Assembly (NCBI GenBank): GCA_964017145.1
Contig: OZ024846.1
Location: 310,001-374,000 of the forward strand
Reading direction: 5' to 3'
DNA from: Agrocybe praecox
Lineage: Eukaryota; Basidiomycota; Agaricomycetes; Agaricales; Agrocybaceae
Length of the DNA: 64,000 bases
Shown piece by piece: positions 10,524 to 22,543 of the stretch. The notes beneath the pieces are model-generated. The model ran no database searches. It had not been told where the DNA came from and was given only the letters and a program-made list of their open reading frames with translations. Position numbers and translations under genes: made by a program. Each line of letters starts with the position of its first letter. Positions within the stretch are counted from its first letter, which is position 1.

Positions 10524-11780
10524 CGGTGAAGAAGAAGCAAGTGGATAATAAGGAGAGTTGTGAAGTTTACAGAATTTCTTGAATGAGAGAACAAGTTATA
10601 CAATTTCGAACGGGGTATCGCCACAGAATAGCTAGCAGCTTTTTTCCGGTGGTGCGATAGGTAAAGAGAGAAAATTTGGATTTCGTCAAGGGTGCAGACA
10701 GACGTAAAGGGGACCCGATGGTTTTATGGTAAATCTCGTCGAATGAGGCCTGACGAAAAATGATCGACGGATCTAGGGGGATAATGACCTCCAGGCATGA
10801 ACGTGTCGAAGAACAGTGGACGCAGCGCGATCGATGAAGGGCTGGATGCGCCAGCGATGATCAATGACGAGAACAAAGTCGTTCACTCTGAGGAAGATAC
10901 TATAGTAAGCGGGGCACCACTGCCATCGTGCGTGCCAAAGTAGGTAAGCAACGTAGGACACAAAAGCTGGGAAAATTATGACATCACTTTCGGGCGACAA
11001 AAAAAATGGTTGACTTTCCGTAAGCTTTTTAATCAAAGCCTCTGGATTATTTGTCAACCCTTCTGAATAAACCTTAATCATGAGGGGTAACTACCCCCTC
11101 AATAGATTATATTTAATGCAGATTATCCTCCACCTGTCATTTTAGGGTCTTGCCAAGGCCTACACATGATTCTCACCTTCGACGGTGGGGAGACGGTCAT
11201 TCAGTAAGATCTCTTTCGCGTGATGTATCCTTCATGTCTTTTACCGTAGGCGACAGGTCGTAGCAAGAAATAATATTACCTACATAAATATATTCAGTTG
11301 GCTTAGATTATTGGAATAATTCTCGAATATTTCAAGCTCCGACTAAGTTTATTCCGGATTATTTTAATCAGAAACCTTACGGGAAGTCACCCAATCTGAA
11401 CATACGATCCTGACCAGGAGATTATGATAAAATAAAGACGCCGTCCATGTAATGGTCCAATTTATTAAGTTTCAGAAATTTCGCCCTTCAACCGAAACAC
11501 GAATTTGCAAATTACTTAGCCAAGATTATATACGGACTGGCTTGGCAACTGGCTGGTAAAACAAGAACCGTTATAACAGCTAGTGTTGAATGCGTCAAAC
11601 GTATTCCAATAAGTAGACGCAAGTACGTCGTATATGGAACAAAAAACCATTACTACAATTGAAAAACACTCAAACACACATTTACATCATACACGTATGA
11701 CATTACATCCTTACACTGAAAACACGTACACAGTACCATAAAACCACAAAAATTCCAACCAAAAAATAATATATAGTGCC
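10524..11780. other. intergenic region between ORC1 and the Ser-rich gene
   Basis: No supported gene. A 102-codon minus-strand frame (10773-11081) contains NNPEALIKKLTESQPFF, faintly like the F-box segment DNPEALKTISLVSRPF of the protein at 3459; if real it is a decayed fragment. The rest (11100-11780) is AT-rich and featureless. Confidence 0.4.
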
Positions 11781-14700
11781 TCAACTAAATATATTCTTCC
11801 ATCTAGTCCCACCAACATCGCCCAAAACCCTCTCGACCTCATTCTGTTCAATATTCAACATGATCCTCCTCTCGCCATCTCCCTTTCTCGAGACTGCAAC
11901 CCCCTCTTCTACAAGCACCGCACGAGAGGCTGACAAAGAGTCCAGTACCATGTTCAATTCATTAAGTGTTGGCCTCCGCGAGGGTTCGTCATCCGGGGTC
12001 AACACGTTCATATACGTGATATGTTGATGTTGGACCTAGAAATCGTAGTAATGTGTTAGGCAAGGCAAGAAACGATCAACGAAAACACACACCTCAGTTA
12101 ATTTAACTTCCTCCACTCCTTCGCGCTTAACGCATTTGATCAAAGAAGCCAGCATCACCCGCTCGTGGAAGCTCAGATCGCGAAGGAACGCCGCAGTGGG
12201 GCTGTTCTGTAATGTCTGCACCACTTCCAGCACGTGCGACGCTTTCACTTTTCCTTTGGTCGGTAGGACAAGCTCCACGGCGCGCCTAGAATATAATGAG
12301 GTGTACGAATTAAACGCCGATCGATATTAAATGAAAAAAAAGGAAACTAACCGACAGATATCCAGCACCCTCCTCGCATCACCCGTAATCCTACTCACCG
12401 TCATCGCAGCCAATTTTATCGCATCTGGAGCAATAATGACGCGCGATGAGAGGGCAGCATCAGCATCAGCATCGTCCTCTTCTAAGCTTTCTTTCACGCT
12501 CGCCAGCCGCGCTTCCACGATTTTTTCCAGCTGCTCCCGAGTATATGGCTGGAAATTGATGCGAGTCATACCTAACGGTGGATATTATTATTAATTGATC
12601 ATTATGAGCAATAAACAGAGAAACACGAACCTAATCGACTTCTCACTCTCCCCGTCATGACTCGCTCCGGAAGATCCATCGTGTTAGCCACAGCAATGAC
12701 GACAAGCTTACTTCCCATCAGCGTAGGCCAATTGAAGAAATTATACACAACGTCTTGCTTCGGCGTCACCAACTGGTCCAGTTCGTCCATCAAAACAACA
12801 CTACGGATTGATCAAATTAAAATCATGCAATGATATATAGAAATAATGAATGGAAGGATTTTTTACTTACCAGGCATGTCCACCAGGCCCTCGATTCCCG
12901 GTTGTGAAATTCCGCATCAGAGCCTTCAAAGACTCCTTCCAACTAAGACGAAGATGGCCATCTTTGGATACGTCATGCCCAGAAACACCTTCCCAGAGAA
13001 GGTTGTACGCGGCTGTGGGTTCTGGGATTTTCAGTCCGTTGATTTCGACGTAAGTGAAAGGATTGATTTCCTGAGAGAGAAAAGGAAAAAGAATCGTGAT
13101 GAGGACGGATCATCTCATGAAAGTAAGGGAACAGATATATGCTCACACTACTCTGTGCCATCCGTTTCAATTCTTTTACGACACTGTGCACAGTTGCGGT
13201 TTTTCCTGTGCCAGGAACTCCAGATATGTCTGGATGAAAAAAATTCGTCAGATAAATGAAAAAAATTCCTTCGAGAGAGAAGATATCTTACAAATGCAAC
13301 CACCGCTACCCTCTTCCAATAGCTCTCCAACGCATCGTAGAACGCGGGTATACTCCGTTTCTCGACATGGTAAGGAATCCGGTCGACTTCCAACATGTAA
13401 AGCATGCATAGAGCGCAGCCAGGGATCCTTGGGCAAATGCACCATGCTTGCCCGGAACGTGAGCGACTGCTCTGGTAAACGAATAGCAAACATTGCCTTG
13501 CGTTTGCGAGGTGTAGCAGTGGTGGTATTGGCCGCTCGCTTCCTTTTCGCTATGGCAGCTTTTGAGTGAGGAGTTGGCTGGACGATGGTCTTGCTACGCT
13601 TGTTTTTGCGAGGAGTAGCTTGTGCACGACCTTTTCGTTTCCTGGAAGGTGTACGGGGTTCGCCAGAATTATCATCGTCTACACCCTCCTCTCCGTCTTG
13701 TTCATCGTCAGTATGCTCTTCCCCTCCTGATGGATCTTCGTCCTCATCAGATGACGCGTCTACCCCGTCATAACGGTCACTTTCACCGTCGTCCTCGCCA
13801 TCCTCACTGTTCTCCACTTCCACAGGCGGAACTTTCTGCTTGGTTTTGGCGTGTTTTGCATCAACAACGTCCCAGGTAGCGCCTTCACCCCACGTGTAAG
13901 CAATGTCCTGTCTGGAACTAGGTCCTGCTTGGCTAGTAGGCGGCTTTGTTCGCAGCAGAGCATCACGCTGATGACGGTCCCAGTCGAACACATAGAAAAG
14001 ACCACGTCGCGAATCAACAGCTAATCGGCAGTAGAACATTCTGTCGGGATCTGTGACCACATCAGATGCAGACGGGGTTGTACTCCCTTCGTCCTCCGAG
14101 TCAGGGATTACCTTTTCATCGGGAGGAGAAAACCTTGTAGATTTCTTCAAAGGAGATCCTCTCTGTTTCTTAGAAGGGGTTGTCGGAACGTTCACCCACT
14201 TCGGTTTGCTCTTCTCTTCTTTGGTGGCCTTCTTCGGACTGCCGGAAACTGCACATCGAGCGAGTATAACGCCTGGTGTGATGATGGCTCTCGTGTTTAG
14301 AGAAGAATAAATCTCATTCTACAGTCGCCATGTCAGAACAAAAGAAGTATTTTCATAGAACGATATAATAAATCCGCACCTCTTCGTGTTCTCGCTTTTC
14401 ACGTATACTAGCCAACTCTGTCGGACGCAAAAACCAATGAACGCGTATGCGCATTCTCGTCGCGTCCCTGCTCGTATCTTCTCCCTTGTTCCGTGTTTGC
14501 CACATAGACACAATAACACCAACACTTGGCGGGCGTTTCGTAAGGTATAACGTATCCGTCTCCACCATGACGGCGTCTCCTACTCGATAAGTCTGCTCCT
14601 CTACCTTTCCTGCTGCTATACGTCTAGATGGGCCTGTCTTATGGATGGAGACCTTTCGCTTCATCCAAAACGCGTCATAGAACACTGTTTCTGTCCCTTG

Positions 14701-14907
14701 TTCTTGTTCTTCGTCATCCTTATCATCACCCGCTTGATCATCTTGTTCGTCTGTCAGAAAATCCAGATCCGCGTTCGTACGTCTAATGTATATCGGTTCA
14801 CTGGTCCATTTGCATTCAATGACATTCTTATCAGAATGCTTGGAGGAAGGTGTGGCAGTAGGTTGAAAGCGTTGGGAGCGCCTCGTGGGCGTCTGAGGTA
14901 CGGTCAT
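11781..14907 (-). CDS. ORC1: origin recognition complex subunit 1
   Basis: Eight exons: 14907-14380, 14318-13292, 13229-13147, 13070-12871, 12800-12631, 12571-12352, 12285-12093, 12035-11781; 891 residues, all junctions in frame. An N-terminal BAH domain (about 95-330, split by an acidic linker) binds nucleosomes. An acidic and basic low-complexity stretch follows. The AAA+ ATPase has Walker A GVPGTGKT (about 522-529), Walker B VVLMDELD (about 614-621), sensor 1 [12 protein letters not shown] and the arginine-finger/sensor region [15 protein letters not shown]-terminal winged-helix ends the protein. ORC1 is the ATP-binding subunit that licenses replication origins in the nucleus. About 125-145 bp upstream are ACGCGA and GGCGCGA boxes that resemble G1/S (MBF/E2F-type) sites, as expected for a replication gene; that link is inferred. 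Confidence 0.96.
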
Positions 14908-15451
14908 GAAGTGGTAGGAAAAAGGAATGATAGGTAAATTGAGAAGAGTAGGTTTTGAGTAGGTTGAAAGTAGGACTCCAAATGAATTGCAAGGCGGCCA
15001 TTTTGGAGTAACGACCCTTGCCTCTAAATCACGCGATGTGACAGGCGCGACGTGCGTTAATTAGTTGAGGCCAAAGTACTCGGGCCCCAGGGCATAATTT
15101 TTGAATCTTTGATTTCGTCTTGGAAATAACCTACCTACTAATAAAAATATTACAAGAATATTTGTCCAACCAATATTGGTCAAAAAGCAGATAAATTTTC
15201 CGGGTGGGTACTTTTCGTCGACTAAAGTCTAAATAATGGTCGGCACTGCCAGCCGTGTAAGAGAGAAAGAAGGACTATAAGCCTACGTAGCTGTATAAAT
15301 GAAGATGTGAACTCGTTTTTTAGTGATATCGATGACTTGCCTAAACACATTGTTGGATCGTACACAACTTCGCGACTACAAATAGGAGAACTCCATACAT
15401 ATTGAATATCTGTACGTCAATATATGAGTAAAATGGGTAAATAGCTAAAAT
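14908..15451. other. ORC1 promoter and 3' flank of F-box gene
   Basis: Non-coding. Carries G+C-rich possible cell-cycle boxes ACGCGA (15031) and GGCGCGA (15044) upstream of ORC1. The remainder up to 15451 is AT-rich. Confidence 0.4.
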
Positions 15452-16837
15452 CTAAGTAGCATCTATAGGAGCCTGAAGATCTACACATAAACGGAAAGAG
15501 TCAGAGAATTGACCTAAAGCCATGGGGAATGCATCTTTCGCTTTAGACAGAACCTCGGCGCTCAAGATCTTGTAATCCAGAAGATCAATATCCCAAGGGA
15601 AAAAGAAATGCACCGTAATCGCTCTGGAAAGGTACAATACAGGCGTGGAAACCAATATCTCGTCAAGGATAGAGTATCCATGATACGGCATGTCTCCTCT
15701 CAAGCCTCCCATTTGATGTATTGACCCTAAGGATATATGTATGTCGATAGTCTCAAGGCGGGGTGGGGTATGCTCTGGCTGGGTTCCAAATCCCATAACG
15801 CCTGCTTGTAGGAGTACCTCGCAAGCACGAATAACATGATAATTTCCGACATCCAAATTCAAGTCGATAGTCAATAACGTTATAATCGTTAAGCTCTTGA
15901 GGCGTTCCAGGACGTTCAGATTTATCAACAGCAGGAGTGCTGGAGAGCCTGCACAATGATTAATTTGAATCTGAGGCAGGTGAAGATAGGACTCACAATC
16001 AACTACGATTTCGAGAGACTCGAGACAAGAAACACATTGGTGTAGAATGGTAGATGCACTGAACCAGTCGGTCTTTTCCTGCAACGTGCAGCGCAATTTT
16101 TTGATTGCGGAAAAGTCGACCTTCGAGCTGTCAGATAGTGAGATGTTGAAGTCTTTCAGAAAAAATAGGCTGGCAGGGTTGTAATCATCCGTATTATTGT
16201 CTTTTTGGCTCGGATACGGGACTTGAGCGAATTCGAATCCCATGTTATTCAAAGTGATCGTTTTAACGCTGGTCATTCCCAGGAACAGTATGGGTATGTT
16301 CGAGAAATACATGATTCGTAGATCCGCCAGCTTCGTTGAGCATATTGTGTCCATTAAAGTGGTGGTAAACTCCTCCGGGAGTGTTTCCCAACTCAACTTT
16401 TCGGAGCTCCAAATGTTGGTATTTGTGGGCGAAAAGCTACTTTTCCTGAGTTTTTTCAGATCCAAGTGGAAGGAATACTCCTCCATATCATCTGAATGGC
16501 AAAAGATCCTACTCATCAGTTTCGTCAGCCCAGGGCACCGCAGGAATTCATTCAAGACTGCATCCTCCGAGTCGTGAACCTTGAGCGCCAACTGCCGCAC
16601 ATGAGTGGTTACTCCCTCCCATGGAGAATCTATTAATTCCTCTGCATCCTGGGCTCGTTTTAAATGTGCACTATCGAATGTGAGTCGATGGAATATGTAC
16701 TTCTGGGACCGATAACGCCATAGCTTGCTGATGAGTGCGCAAGTCTTCAGCGTCAGGTGTGCATCGTGTTCCGACCCGTTGACATGATCTATGATAAGGT
16801 CTATAATTTCCTGAGGTATATTAAAGGAGTTTTCCAT
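15452..16837 (-). CDS. F-box protein
   Basis: About 461 residues read as one frame. The N-terminus IPQEIIDLIIDHV followed by LKTCALISKLWRYRSQKYIFHRL (about 7-50) is the Agaricomycete F-box motif. The rest is degenerate leucine-rich sequence. A perfect-looking intron lies inside the frame: 15949-15996 on the minus strand (GTGAGT donor, TGTGCAG acceptor, 48 nt, no stop, multiple of three). Removing it joins VVDC to SPALLLLINL and gives 445 residues; both forms are translatable. Probably an SCF adaptor with unknown target. It sits about 100 bp from the left end of an inverted-repeat element. Confidence 0.82.
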   Translation of the reverse strand: MENSFNIPQEIIDLIIDHVNGSEHDAHLTLKTCALISKLWRYRSQKYIFHRLTFDSAHLKRAQDAEELIDSPWEGVTTHVRQLALKVHDSEDAVLNEFLRCPGLTKLMSRIFCHSDDMEEYSFHLDLKKLRKSSFSPTNTNIWSSEKLSWETLPEEFTTTLMDTICSTKLADLRIMYFSNIPILFLGMTSVKTITLNNMGFEFAQVPYPSQKDNNTDDYNPASLFFLKDFNISLSDSSKVDFSAIKKLRCTLQEKTDWFSASTILHQCVSCLESLEIVVDCESYLHLPQIQINHCAGSPALLLLINLNVLERLKSLTIITLLTIDLNLDVGNYHVIRACEVLLQAGVMGFGTQPEHTPPRLETIDIHISLGSIHQMGGLRGDMPYHGYSILDEILVSTPVLYLSRAITVHFFFPWDIDLLDYKILSAEVLSKAKDAFPMALGQFSDSFRLCVDLQAPIDAT

Positions 16838-16943
16838 ATCGCTGTGGTGGGTGCCGGGAAGGTGGAAAATCGATCAAGGAGCACCGGGAACCATGTTTGT
16901 TGCAATAATTTATAAAACCCGGGTAAAATCACTTGATAAAGAG

Positions 16944-16967
16944 GGCCGTGGCAGGCCCCCGGATAAT
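16944..16967 (+). repeat. left inverted repeat, 24 bp
   Basis: Exact reverse complement of 19097-19120. G+C-rich within AT-rich surroundings. Confidence 0.8.
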
Positions 16968-17026
16968 ACTGATATAGGTCGAATCTGGAAAATACCCTTT
17001 TTGGGGCTTGTCGGGTGGACAAAATT

Positions 17027-17935
17027 TTCGAATTTTTGTCCAATTTTCGGGTGGATGGCCGATCTGACCTCAAATTTTCGCCCCTTGCGGGTGGATAAAA
17101 GATCTGACCCCAAAATGGCACAAGCGATTACATAATACATAAATTGCGTCTAAATATTACTTAATTGCCCTTTTCCGCTTGCGTTTTCGCCGTTTTTGTT
17201 CTTGGTTTCCAATCTTAACTCTGGGCACTTATGATCGGTTTTTAACAGCACCTATGTTCCAGCCTCAACGATGTTCGGGATGACACAGATACGGTGGACA
17301 CGACTGTCGGTGGGTTGGGGGCAAGCTTAGCTTAGCTAAGCCGTACGCGGAGCGGAGAAGGAGACCAGTCGCTCTGGGCGGGTGGGATCCTTTCTGCTCG
17401 ACGAATTCCAATCGTGTCCATCATATGCTGCTATGTCATTATTTTGACTGTGGTACTGACAAGATAAACTCAGGGCTACGGTAGTGCTAATTGCGCATGT
17501 ATTCCAATCTTTGTATCTACGGTTGGCACTAGAATATCAAGAGAATATGTACGGGATGCGGAAAGAGGCAACAACAAAAAGGAAGGAAATTGAACAAGCT
17601 AAAGATTTAAATTCTAAGGAAGGAAATCGTTTCGTGAATTAAAAGAGGGTGGGTGGGAGGAAAGAAAATCGAGTAAGATAGGACCGCCGGACGACGATTC
17701 TGGCTGGCACAAGAACTGTTCCAGAAATTTCCCAATTTGGGTCCTTCCCGGGACTGAGTATTGTACTTCCGGGTGGGTGGATATAATTCGACCTCCGCTG
17801 CAGATGATGGCTGGTGGGTGGACAATTCGATTTGACGTGGTAAAAAAATAAAAAAATTCGGCGGGTGGACACCTGCTAAAAAAGATCCGACCTCGCGGCC
17901 GTAGGCCGCGATTGTGGGTGGATGGGGATACGACC
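17027..17935. repeat. degenerate repeated motif GGGTGGA(N)nGATCYGACC
   Basis: The phrase GGGTGGAY followed within 5-20 nt by a GATCYGACC-like word recurs near 17047, 17088, 17862 and 17915, with partial forms near 17028, 17773 and 17812. Spacing is irregular. Such subterminal repeats are often protein-binding sites in DNA transposons; here that is only an inference. Confidence 0.5.
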
Positions 17936-17946
17936 TGTACCAGTAT

Positions 17947-17989
17947 TCACTGCGTTTCGGGCCAAATTTCCTTTGGCCGGATATGCCGG
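17947..17989 (+). repeat. 43-bp inverted copy of the element's right subterminal sequence
   Basis: Identical, in opposite orientation, to 19055-19097. Its middle holds the self-complementary GGCCAAATTTCCTTTGGCC, which could form a hairpin. Confidence 0.75.
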
Positions 17990-19096
17990 GAAATAAAATA
18001 TTTCAAGGCAAATACCTTCACGGGATTTTCCTCAATTACTCATCAATCTTTGGGCTGGATTTCCACGATTGCCGACGTTATCCTGATAGAGTATATATAG
18101 CTAATCCTTGAATAGGATATACATCAAGCTGGGATATCCCAAATTGACCGTTGAAGTTCATCTCAAGTTGTGAACATTTACAAGGGCGGTATAAATGAGA
18201 ATATTCCAGGAAACTCAAGGATATGCCTTAAAAAATTTGCATGGATTAAAGACATTTTGAGCTTATGTAATTAAGCCCACTACAGATGATCGTCGTTTTA
18301 TACACAAAATTTATGGGAAATTTTGGCGCCTTCATTTGAAACTCACTACATACTATTGCCATTACCCTACTGCCTACATTTAGAATTAGAGGATACTCGT
18401 ACCTCTTTCTTTCTAATTTTCAATACACATTCAACTTGATCGTGCAACAACAAGTAACGTGTCATGTCCGTAGACGCGCTGACAGATGTGTTGTGGTACT
18501 GACGGATTGCCGGGTCCTGGATGGCGCGCTCGATCCACGAGTCAACTAGGAGAGGGTAGCTTAATGATGCGCGAATCCATGTGTGGGCTTCTGCTTCCTA
18601 TCGCCGACGTCTTTCCGCTGGAATTGGAACCTTTTAGAAGTCAGATGGGACAAATGTACCTACAAGATGTGAAGACTTACATAGAGAGGCCAGGATTCCA
18701 GCTCCTTCGGTGCGGAGAGGACAGGTTGAATCTCTGTTCTGTTTATCAAGACAGAAAATTGAAAGTAATAAATAATAATAAACATACAGATGGGAAATGT
18801 GAGATAGACGGCCAACTTGACTTTGCCAGGTATTCTTGTGCTCGGAAATGTGAGATTTCAGATATATCTTCGCGGTGGAAAGATAATAGAAGATTTCGAG
18901 GGAAATTAAGGATAAGTCTGATATCCCACCAAAACTACTGAAGTTTTAGTGAGCTTGTACCTAGTTTCCGGCCTCGAGAAATATGACATGACGGACGCAA
19001 AACAACCATGGGATTCGATGGTATTGAGAAGGAAACACGCGCAAACTCAGATATCCGGCATATCCGGCCAAAGGAAATTTGGCCCGAAACGCAGTG

Positions 19097-19120
19097 ATTA
19101 TCCGGGGGCCTGCCGTGGCC
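19097..19120 (-). repeat. right inverted repeat, 24 bp
   Basis: Exact reverse complement of 16944-16967. Ten bases beyond it begins the CAGACGCGTCGCGTC-containing repeat. Confidence 0.8.
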
Positions 19121-19129
19121 CGTCACGCT

Positions 19130-19202
19130 ATACGTTTATAGTCATGTGGAGCACAGACGCGTCGCGTCGAGCATATAAATAGCCCCCGGCGGTGGTTCGG
19201 AA
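19130..19202 (+). repeat. dispersed repeat with CAGACGCGTCGCGTC and TATATAAATAGCCCC core
   Basis: Starts ATACGTTTATAGTCATGTGG, continues into the palindromic core CAGACGCGTCGCGTC (19154-19168) and ends CATATAAATAGCCCCCGGC. A second copy, with an internal length difference, is at 23159-23244 in the same orientation. It resembles a core promoter (TATA plus an ACGCGT/MluI box), but no gene starts just downstream. Confidence 0.65.
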
Positions 19203-19343
19203 GTTGTTTTAAAAAGGGTGTTTCCGTGATGCCATCAACATAACATGTTGTGGTTTGCTTAAAACCTTGTATCGTACACAATCAAATTTCAAGATAATTC
19301 AAAACTAATCTGGTGGTTTTCCCGGATATTCACCGAGCTTCAC

Positions 19344-20866
19344 TCATTCGTTCAAACCAAGCACCTTCTCAGCTAAACCACGTTGCAAAGCGTTGAAATC
19401 CTCCTTGTTCATCGACTTCTCTAACCCTTGAATCCAAGTAGTAGCCTCCGGAATGTTGACCTACAGTAATAGTAATTCAAGCATCCATATAGTAAAGTTA
19501 AAGCTGGAAGTTTGTGCTTACGAAAGGATAATCGATGGAGAACATGATTCTATCCAACCCAATCTGTCCGATATGGAAACGAAGAAGGTCAGTCGCGAAG
19601 TTTCCGGAGGTCGTTTCGAAGATGTTTGTGCGGAAATAGGTCGTAACATTTTTCTTCATCGTTGCATTTGCACCTTGGACGGAAAGGCCTGTATGTATTG
19701 CCCATAAGTAAAGATGTAAAGATAGATGGTATGCTCTAACTTACGGGTGTCAATACGATTCAAATCCGAGGGTATGCGTTCTCCGAGATGTCCGACGATG
19801 ATCTTCAGCTTGGGAAAGCGACTAGAAATGTCCTAATAATTATATTTTCCGCGAGGACATAAATATAGACTTACTCAAATACACCATTTACACACAAACT
19901 TTACGAATCTTGATAATTCAACCATTCACGATTTTTAATCTGGGAGCAAGAGACTTACCCGAGGATATGCGTAGAAAGGACGGCAGCGAACTCTTGAGGT
20001 GCACCTTCCAATACTGGCGCATGCGCAAACATCAAACTTGAAATAATATCAATGCTGCTCCTCGGATGAAAGTAGACGGGTACGTTTAGGTCGCTGACTT
20101 TCTGCCAGAAGACATCGTATTCGGGTTGATCGTAGTAAAGAAGAGTTTCTAAGTAAGTAATATCATATTCAACTCCTCAGTTGCCTTGGGTTATATAAAA
20201 TAGTACTCACGTCCATCGGGCCCGGATTGCTGATAGTCATTCACTAGGGCACCCACAAACCCAAATTCCTTCACGGTTCTTTCCAGTTCCAACGCCGCGG
20301 CGGTGGCATTGTGCATTGCCAAAGAGGCAAATCCTCCGAACCGCTCAGTGTTGTTGGAAATCGTAGCGGCGAGGACGTTATTGACATGTACAGCCATCTG
20401 TTGGGCTTGGATAGGATCGGATATACCCTGTATACCGGGTTCTGCGGACGATATAACCATCTAGATAGTTTTATACGACGAGGGTGAGTACCTAGTGAAT
20501 TATGATATAAGGAAGACTAACATAGTCGACATGGTTTTCGTCCATTCCTCTCAAACGCTGGTTATGAATGTCGAGCAGGTTTTCTGTAAGCACGCTGCTC
20601 AGACCACCTATTTGTTTAAAGATGTTTATATTGACCAATTCGATAAAATGCAAACGAAACTCGTACAAACCTCCTGTATTTCTGCGTTGTCCCAAGACGT
20701 ATGGTTAATAAGAAACCGTGGCACAAGAATCACTTGCGTACGGCGAGATGAGCTCAGGAATACTCCAGGCTTCTTCCAATGCGATAGACCCGCCAGTGTT
20801 TTGGATTTTTCTTCCATAAATTGAAGAAGAGAATGCCAATACAAGGATGCATGAGAAGATAGTCAT
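19344..20866 (-). CDS. secreted amidohydrolase 2 family protein (decarboxylase-like)
   Basis: Nine exons: 20866-20742, 20681-20671, 20607-20522, 20460-20211, 20148-19959, 19898-19875, 19821-19745, 19688-19522, 19460-19344; 348 residues. Exons 2 and 6 are only 11 and 24 nt; both are needed to keep the frame and the family motifs. Residues 1-18 are a likely signal peptide. Next comes IALEEAW, the N-terminal metal-site strand of the ACMSD / gamma-resorcylate decarboxylase branch, then YFHPRSS, IIVGHLGERIPSDLNRID and MFSIDYPF, which supply the histidines and the aspartate of the metal centre. These TIM-barrel enzymes decarboxylate or hydrolyse aromatic acids. The predicted secretion is unusual for the family; substrate unknown. 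The splice after ELIS is the least certain. Confidence 0.85.
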
Positions 20867-22528
20867 CTTGTAGTGGAAATACGAGACACGTTGAATATTG
20901 TGCTGGGGAAATGTTGATCCTTTATATCGCCCATACAGTGAACCAAGACTACGGAATACATTGCAATAATGCACACTTCGGCCCTGAGGCCTTAGGAAGA
21001 GCGTAGAGAGTGGCCAGCTCTCAGTAAACATTTATGCAGTGCCTAGTTGACGGAAGGCAATAAGCCTAAAATATGCTGCCGTGTCGAAAATAGCCTCTGC
21101 TATTGCGCCTTCCACCAATGAGGGTAAGTATATGTTTTATATTTAGAAACGTTAATGAGCATCATGTGGTATATGTTCACAATACGCAGATTTGGATGCA
21201 CGCCTCCTGTAAAACAATCCGCTAAACCGGGACTTCGGAACTTCGGCCAATTTTTAATTGGGAAGAAGCATAGGTCTACCCGTCGGTACGTTGTCCAGAA
21301 TGACAGCGGCATCCTAAATAGTTTATATTACTCAACTGTGAATAAAGAGCAATTCGCCAAACACAATGTGTAAAGTCTGAGTTATCAAAAGATTCGTGCA
21401 TATGGGTCATTTATTTTAGTGTTAGGGGTCGAACAGATCGCCTTGACCCTATTTTCTCGCCGGATATTTAAACAAATTCTCTATAGCCTTGCAGAGTACT
21501 CCGATACTTTGATATCATGGATTCCGTAGAATGTCTGATCAAACATGTATCTATGGATTATCTGCCTCCATTGAGCCAATAATGACGTACTGTGATTAGA
21601 GTGTAATTAGAGTCTTTGACAGCCACGCTATCACATGCGTCGTCGACTATTGCTATCGTGCTGCTTAAATATGGACATACGAGACCCCATTTATAATTTG
21701 TGCGGCGGCTGGCCGGCTACATCATCTACACTTCTGTAATAGCTCATATGGTCTCATATTCACAGACTAATCACCTCGGAAAAACATCTCTAATTACGTC
21801 CATGAACCATGGAGCTGGAAATTCTACTCCTACATTGCTCGACTTCCATATAAAAACTCACACTGTCTCGAAATATCTCTGTTCCGTATGTCTTTATGCG
21901 CTTATCAACAAGCAAAAATACTAATTCAACTTTCATCACCTTCTCCGGACCACCCCTGAGTCAATTCTATGGGAAACGCACAATTGAAAATAATTTGATT
22001 ACAAACGAAAATGTCTAGAATAGACTTAAAAGTTGTAAAGTAACCAAATGTCATACACGGTCAATGACCTGACATTGGAGCTTTTGAGGCATAGGTGCTT
22101 CTAAAGAGTGATATTTCGGTCGCATTATCAATTGGTGGCAAGCTGAAAACTCAGACACGCCCAGATATCCGAGACAAGGCATGCGCCTTGCTTCGCTCCG
22201 GCACCAAAAATACAAATAAAATTTGGAGAGCATATGGCAAGGAGGAATTAGAGTATAGCCGTAAAGTGTAGGCATCAAAATAGTACCAAAATCAAACGAA
22301 AGAGAAAATGACACTGAAAAAGCATGGTAATATCTGTAAAATAGCTCCAAATTTAGTGAGGTAAAATGGAGAGCCTATGGAGGACAAAGGATGGAATGTT
22401 GGGAGAGCAGTAAAATGCATCATAAAAACGAGAAAATGAGTGAAAAGAACAATATGATTCACCAAAAGAGGTGCAAAAACAAATATGTACGCACGAACTC
22501 GCTCATTTGCTTAATAGTATAGTGTATC

Positions 22529-22543
22529 CAGACGCGTCGCGTC
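22529..22543 (+). repeat. CAGACGCGTCGCGTC core, solo copy
   Basis: Same 15-mer as in the repeats at 19130 and 23159, without the TATAAATAGCCCC half. The word GACGCGTC is palindromic and contains ACGCGT, the MBF-type box. Confidence 0.55.

Larger units (their letters stand above)
16944..19120. mobile_element. 2.2-kb non-coding element bounded by 24-bp perfect inverted repeats
   Basis: GGCCGTGGCAGG...GGATAAT at 16944-16967 recurs exactly, inverted, at 19097-19120. Just inside the right end a further 43 bp (19055-19097) recurs inverted and identical at 17947-17989. The stretch 16963-16981 (ending TATAGGTCG) is also found inverted, slightly changed, at 17929-17946. No transposase or other protein is visible between the ends, so this looks like a non-autonomous (MITE-like) or composite DNA element. 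I could not define a target-site duplication. Confidence 0.55.
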
